Assembly: GCA_002898995.1 (NCBI GenBank)
Contig: BEIM01000016.1
Span: 1 to 17,816, forward strand
DNA: 17,816 nt
Origin: a bacterium HR36
GTDB lineage: Bacteria > Planctomycetota > Planctomycetia > Gemmatales > HRBIN36
Reading direction: 5' to 3'
In this document: piece by piece, positions 15,827 to 17,816 of the stretch
Layout of the letters: every line of letters begins with the position of its first letter
Numbering within the stretch: position 1 is the stretch's first letter
Notes under the pieces: model-generated
What the model saw: only the letters and a program-made list of their open reading frames with translations
What the model was told of the DNA's origin: nothing
The model's database searches: none
Made by a program: the position numbers and the translations under genes

Positions 15827-15852
15827 AAAAATTTTGCCGCGGCAAAATTTTT
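15827..15852. repeat. 26-bp perfect palindrome next to a promoter
   Basis: The left half AAAAATTTTGCCG (15827-15839) is the exact reverse complement of the right half CGGCAAAATTTTT (15840-15852), with no spacer. Two more T residues follow. It ends 3 nt before the TTGACC -35 box. It can be a dimeric repressor or activator operator. Alternatively, as RNA, it is a hairpin with loop CGCG and flanking A- and U-tracts that could act as a bidirectional intrinsic terminator insulating the downstream promoter. Confidence 0.75.
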
Positions 15853-15855
15853 TTC

Positions 15856-15883
15856 TTGACCCCACGCGCCCCATTGTTCTAAT
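15856..15883 (+). promoter_or_regulatory. Probable sigma70-type promoter of the LTxxQ-like protein gene
   Basis: TTGACC (15856-15861, 5 of 6 consensus) and TCTAAT (15878-15883, 5 of 6) are separated by 16 nt. This is the best-looking housekeeping promoter in the window. Transcription would start near 15890, giving a leader of about 205 nt before the ATG at 16098. The palindrome at 15827-15852 sits directly upstream. Confidence 0.6.
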
Positions 15884-16016
15884 AAGGACAAGCGAGATCC
15901 AAGCTGTGCGCCAATGGCTCCAGCTGAATGCGCAGGCTCTCCAGTACATCGAACCTGCAGTTCAGAGACCACCGCTTGAAATCTCGGGCGGTGCGAGAGC
16001 CATCAGAGACAACGAT

Positions 16017-16092
16017 CATCTCACAAGAATTCCATGTGAGCATCTCGCGGGGAGATGCTCCTGAGCCTTAGGAGCAACGCGGCGAAAGGAGG
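16017..16092 (+). promoter_or_regulatory. Leader with competing hairpins and ribosome site
   Basis: Three helices share bases. CTCACA (16020-16025) can pair with TGTGAG (16035-16040). GAGCATCTC (16038-16046) pairs perfectly with GAGATGCTC (16052-16060) around loop GCGGG. GCTCCT (16057-16062) pairs with AGGAGC (16070-16075). Each overlaps its neighbour, so the folds are mutually exclusive. CTCCT can also pair with the AGGAG of the ribosome site (AAGGAGGG, 16086-16093). The arrangement is like an attenuator or translational switch, but no known riboswitch class is recognised. Confidence 0.45.
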
Positions 16093-16097
16093 GCAAC

Positions 16098-16424
16098 ATG
16101 AGCAAGCTGCGAGGTGTGCTACTGGCAGCAGTAGCAGGCGTGTGCTTAGTGCTGGGAGCAGGCGTGGCCCAGGAAAAAGTAACGGGGCGATTACCCCAGG
16201 GCTTTGGCAAACTCGGTCTGAGCGAGGAGCAGAAGCAGAAGATTTATAAGATTCAGGCCGAGTACGAGGCGAAGATTCAGGCGTTGCGGGCGCAAATTAA
16301 GAAACTTGAGGAAGAGGAGCGGGTACAGGTCTTTGGTGTGCTGACGCCGCAACAAAAAGAGCTATACCTGAAGCTTCGCGGTATCCCCGAATCCCCTCCC
16401 AGTCAAGCCAAACCGGAAAAGTAG
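16098..16424 (+). CDS. Small secreted LTxxQ/Spy-like protein
   Basis: A 108-residue exported protein. Residues 1-24 form a Sec signal peptide (basic MSKLRG, hydrophobic core, cleavage expected after GVA-24). The mature part has two LTxxQ-like motifs, LSEEQ (41-45) and LTPQQ (82-86), separated by a long charged helix (KQKIYKIQAEYEAKIQALRA, then QIKKLEEEER). This is the pattern of the Spy/CpxP-type periplasmic helical proteins, which bind unfolded proteins or sense envelope stress. Similar short versions are frequent in planctomycetes. The tail (PESPPSQAKPEK) is probably disordered. The strong ribosome site AAGGAGGG 4-5 nt upstream fixes the start. It has its own promoter and structured leader and no operon partner. 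A role in envelope stress is inference. Confidence 0.8.
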   Translation: MSKLRGVLLAAVAGVCLVLGAGVAQEKVTGRLPQGFGKLGLSEEQKQKIYKIQAEYEAKIQALRAQIKKLEEEERVQVFGVLTPQQKELYLKLRGIPESPPSQAKPEK

Positions 16425-16984
16425 GCCAGGCTGACCTCCGTCGGTAGGGTTTACTGTATCCGCAGACCACGGCATATTTGCCTTGCCGGTCTCCGGTGCT
16501 AGCTTTCGGTCCGAACAAAATACCATACATACGGCTTAGCAGCAAATCTGCAAACTGATTTCGTAACGTCAAATCAATCATGCTCTGAGGAACATCGCTC
16601 ACTCGGCGACGGATAAAACCCTACGCATGCCAAGCGGCAATCTGTTGTTTGCAGTTTCAGCAGTTTTCCGCAATGAGCTTAAAGGACACGGTCGCCTATG
16701 TGCGACCCATGTAACTCTTCTGTGAAGTGAACGCTTGCCCTAAGAAACCAGAACGGGGTGAGGCTTGCTTTTTGGCGTTGGCAAACGGGGCGTCTTGTGC
16801 TCTGGCTGGTTGTGGGAAGAACGCGAAAGAGCGTCGCAATATGTGGAAAGTTCGGAGGGAGTACGGATGAAGGACTTGGAGAGAGGGAGGTGGAGAAATG
16901 GGCTGTCAACTCTGCCAGTTGGTCTTGTACAATAACATGCCCGCAGCCAGAATCGGCAGTGGCAAAGACCTAGCGGAAACTTGC
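16425..16984. other. Intergenic region before tRNA-Pro
   Basis: These 560 bp hold no supported gene. A perfect hairpin GGTCGC-CTATGT-GCGACC occurs at 16690-16707, without a T-tract. A TACAAT box at 16928-16933 is a candidate tRNA promoter element. The minus-strand ASCH gene extends into the last bases of the stretch (stop at 16970-16972). Otherwise I see nothing. Confidence 0.5.
16928..16933 (+). promoter_or_regulatory. Possible -10 box of the tRNA-Pro gene
   Basis: TACAAT lies 51 nt upstream of the tRNA 5' end, a normal distance for a processed precursor. The best -35 candidate is CTGTCA (16903-16908) with a 19-nt spacer, which is weak. Only the -10 box is well supported. Confidence 0.4.
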
Positions 16985-17578
16985 CGGGGCGTAGCTCAGC
17001 TTGGCGAGAGCGCCTGGTTTGGGACCAGGAGGTCGCAGGTTCAAATCCTGTCGCCCCGACTCGGATTGGTTCAGGACACTAGTTGGTACGCGGAATAAGC
17101 GGAACCAGCCGGTGTATGGCACGAACGGGAGGAGGCGCGGCTGGCGGAAAACGAAACCGTACATACGGGGTGGGCGAAACCATTCAGGGAGGTTCCAGTG
17201 CAGAGCACAGTCGCGGGTGAATTGTTCCAGGGCAGAATAACATAGGCAGTTGACCAATTCAACTTGGCCGATAATTCCGCCTCGCAACTGCGACCACGGC
17301 CGAGCCGCATCAGGAATGGGCCACGGGAAAGAGCGTGGATCGGGTTGGCGGGCAGCGTGAATCAGTAGCAGCCCGCGATAGGATGTCGGCCAGGTGCGGA
17401 TTTCGATGCGCTTATATCCCAGGACGACCAGAGCCGCCCAGGGCTGTTTCAGCGACAGGGCCAGGACTGTCCTGGCGTCTCGAGGCCGATACGCACGCGC
17501 CACGGCGGGTTGTGCTCCGAAAAATAACTTTTTGCCGATAATATCGGCTTTTGGGAGCGCGGCAAGTTTGCGGAGCAT
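16970..17578 (-). CDS. ASCH-domain protein with tail encoded antisense to tRNA-Pro
   Basis: A 202-residue protein. Residues about 38-166 match the ASCH fold: LALSLKQPWAALVVLGYKRI (39-58), then the GxKxxExR pattern (G54, K56, E59, R61), TSYRGLLLIHAA (65-76) and GGIIGQVELVNCLCY (100-114). ASCH domains bind RNA or modified nucleosides in several families; the target here is unknown. Residues about 174-198 are read from the antisense strand of tRNA-Pro (DLNLRPPGPKPG and the rest), a string well known as a translated-tRNA artefact. The functional domain therefore ends near 166, and the tail is either real read-through protein or an evolved 3' extension. The start at 17578 is a choice: the frame is open 74 codons further upstream, into the divergent kinase gene, and no clear ribosome site is seen. 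An internal GTG is an alternative start. Confidence 0.72.
   Translation of the reverse strand: MLRKLAALPKADIIGKKLFFGAQPAVARAYRPRDARTVLALSLKQPWAALVVLGYKRIEIRTWPTSYRGLLLIHAARQPDPRSFPWPIPDAARPWSQLRGGIIGQVELVNCLCYSALEQFTRDCALHWNLPEWFRPPRMYGFVFRQPRLLPFVPYTGWFRLFRVPTSVLNQSESGRQDLNLRPPGPKPGALAKLSYAPASFR
16985..17059 (+). tRNA. tRNA-Pro(UGG)
   Basis: A complete cloverleaf: the acceptor stem CGGGGCG (16985-16991) pairs with CGCCCCG (17052-17058), with A17059 as discriminator. The anticodon stem CCTGG (17013-17017) pairs with CCAGG (17025-17029) around loop TTTGGGA, giving anticodon TGG (17020-17022), which reads proline codons CCN. The T arm GCAGG-TTCAAAT-CCTGT (17035-17051) has one G-U pair. The D arm is GCTC...GAGC. 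The 3' CCA is not encoded, so it must be added enzymatically. The whole gene lies antisense within the 3' end of the ASCH-domain gene. Confidence 0.97.
17534..17548. repeat. Short perfect palindrome at the 5' end of the ASCH gene
   Basis: GCCGATA (17534-17540) and TATCGGC (17542-17548) flank a single central A, with T-rich sequence on one side and TTTT on the other. It lies within codons 11-15 of the assigned ASCH reading frame. It could be an operator, or a sign that the true start lies further downstream. Confidence 0.4.
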
Positions 17579-17584
17579 TACGCT

Positions 17585-17650
17585 GTGAGCTAAACTTGAA
17601 CGGGTACTCTGTCTGAGGCGAAAACTTGGACAGCAAGTGTACCCGCTCAC
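17585..17650. promoter_or_regulatory. Nested hairpin element between the ASCH and kinase genes
   Basis: Stacked complementary segments: GTGAGC (17585-17590) with GCTCAC (17645-17650), CGGGTAC (17601-17607) with GTACCCG (17639-17645), and CTGTC (17609-17613) with GACAG (17629-17633). As an alternative, ACTTG (17624-17628) pairs with CAAGT (17634-17638), which places GACAG in its loop, where CTGTC could still reach it as a pseudoknot. The element fills most of the 94-bp divergent gap. It could be an RNA leader for either gene or a DNA-binding site. Confidence 0.5.
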
Positions 17651-17672
17651 CCAGGAGGACCATAGGAGAAAT

Positions 17673-17816
17673 ATGCCTGTTCGTATCGAGCCTGGCGCCG
17701 AACCTATACCTGGGTATCGCTTGCTGAACCGCATAGGTGGAGGCGGTTTCGGCGAGGTGTGGCGTGCCGAAGCCCCTGGAGGTCTGTTGAAGGCGATCAA
17801 GTTCGTTTATGGCGAT
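17673..17816 (+). CDS. Serine/threonine protein kinase, N-terminal fragment (cut by window end)
   Basis: Only the first 48 residues are in the window. They show the kinase start: a short lead (IPGYRLLNRIG at 12-22), the glycine-rich ATP loop IGGGGFGEVWRA (21-32), and the VAIK-type lysine K43 in KAIKFV. This is the Hanks-type (PknB-like) family, abundant in planctomycetes, which phosphorylates proteins on Ser/Thr. Substrates and any C-terminal membrane or sensor domains lie outside the window. AGGAG at 17664-17668, 4 nt before the ATG, supports the start, and a second AGGAGG lies at 17653-17658. It is divergent from the ASCH gene. Confidence 0.88.
   Translation, partial: MPVRIEPGAEPIPGYRLLNRIGGGGFGEVWRAEAPGGLLKAIKFVYGD

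Noticed and set aside
15626..15949. 107-codon minus-strand open frame across the palindrome
   Set aside because: No ribosome site, no recognisable domain, and it spans the promoter and palindrome; it is best read as chance.
16758..16973. 71-codon plus-strand frame upstream of tRNA-Pro
   Set aside because: Arg/Trp-rich chance-like composition, no good ribosome site, and it overlaps the tRNA promoter region.
17579..17800. 74-codon N-terminal extension of the ASCH protein
   Set aside because: It would lie opposite the start of the kinase gene and across the hairpin element, and has no ASCH-like sequence; the ATG at 17578 is preferred.

Overview
The window looks like chromosomal DNA from a planctomycete, most likely a Gemmata-type lineage. 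This is inferred from gene content, not from a marker gene: a planctomycete-style Tat-exported Gfo/Idh/MocA oxidoreductase, a secreted LTxxQ-like small protein, FloA with a proline-rich membrane partner, a Ser/Thr protein kinase, and large proteins with no recognisable family. No insertion sequence, prophage, CRISPR array or rRNA is visible. The order looks like ordinary chromosome with several structured intergenic regions.

Layout. (1) 190-2121(+): OPT-family transporter, convergent with 2142-4229(-), a 695-residue single-pass membrane protein of unknown family that has its own promoter and tandem 21-nt repeats. (2) 4602-9123(+): five co-directional genes (DUF2007 protein, M20 metallopeptidase, zinc-less MDR reductase, VTT/TVP38 membrane protein, GlyA). 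The gaps are 23 nt, 4 nt, a 1-nt stop/start overlap and 77 nt, so this is a probable operon. (3) 9124-9640: non-coding, rich in long-range inverted repeats. (4) 9641-11089(+): Tat-exported Gfo/Idh/MocA oxidoreductase. (5) 11200-13184(+): TusA-like sulfur carrier, a two-cluster ferredoxin with an unrecognised N-terminal domain, and a gamma-glutamylcyclotransferase-like protein. (6) 13156-14911(-): floA followed by a proline-rich membrane protein whose 3' end overlaps the cyclotransferase gene by 29 bp. (7) 14912-16097: about 1.2 kb without a supported gene, ending in a 26-bp perfect palindrome, a strong sigma70-type promoter and a leader with competing hairpins ahead of (8) 16098-16424(+), a secreted LTxxQ/Spy-like protein. 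(9) 16985-17059(+): tRNA-Pro(UGG), overlapped in antisense by the 3' end of (10) an ASCH-domain gene 16970-17578(-), which is divergent from (11) a Ser/Thr kinase gene that runs off the window at 17816.

The items most worth checking are the regulatory or RNA-like structures: the palindrome, promoter and leader at 15797-16092, the nested hairpin/pseudoknot-like element at 17585-17650, the tandem repeats at 4281-4321, and the inverted-repeat-rich gap at 9224-9552. The TusA-ferredoxin-cyclotransferase cassette and the FloA partner protein are the best candidates for undescribed protein-level partnerships. All functional calls are by sequence reading only.
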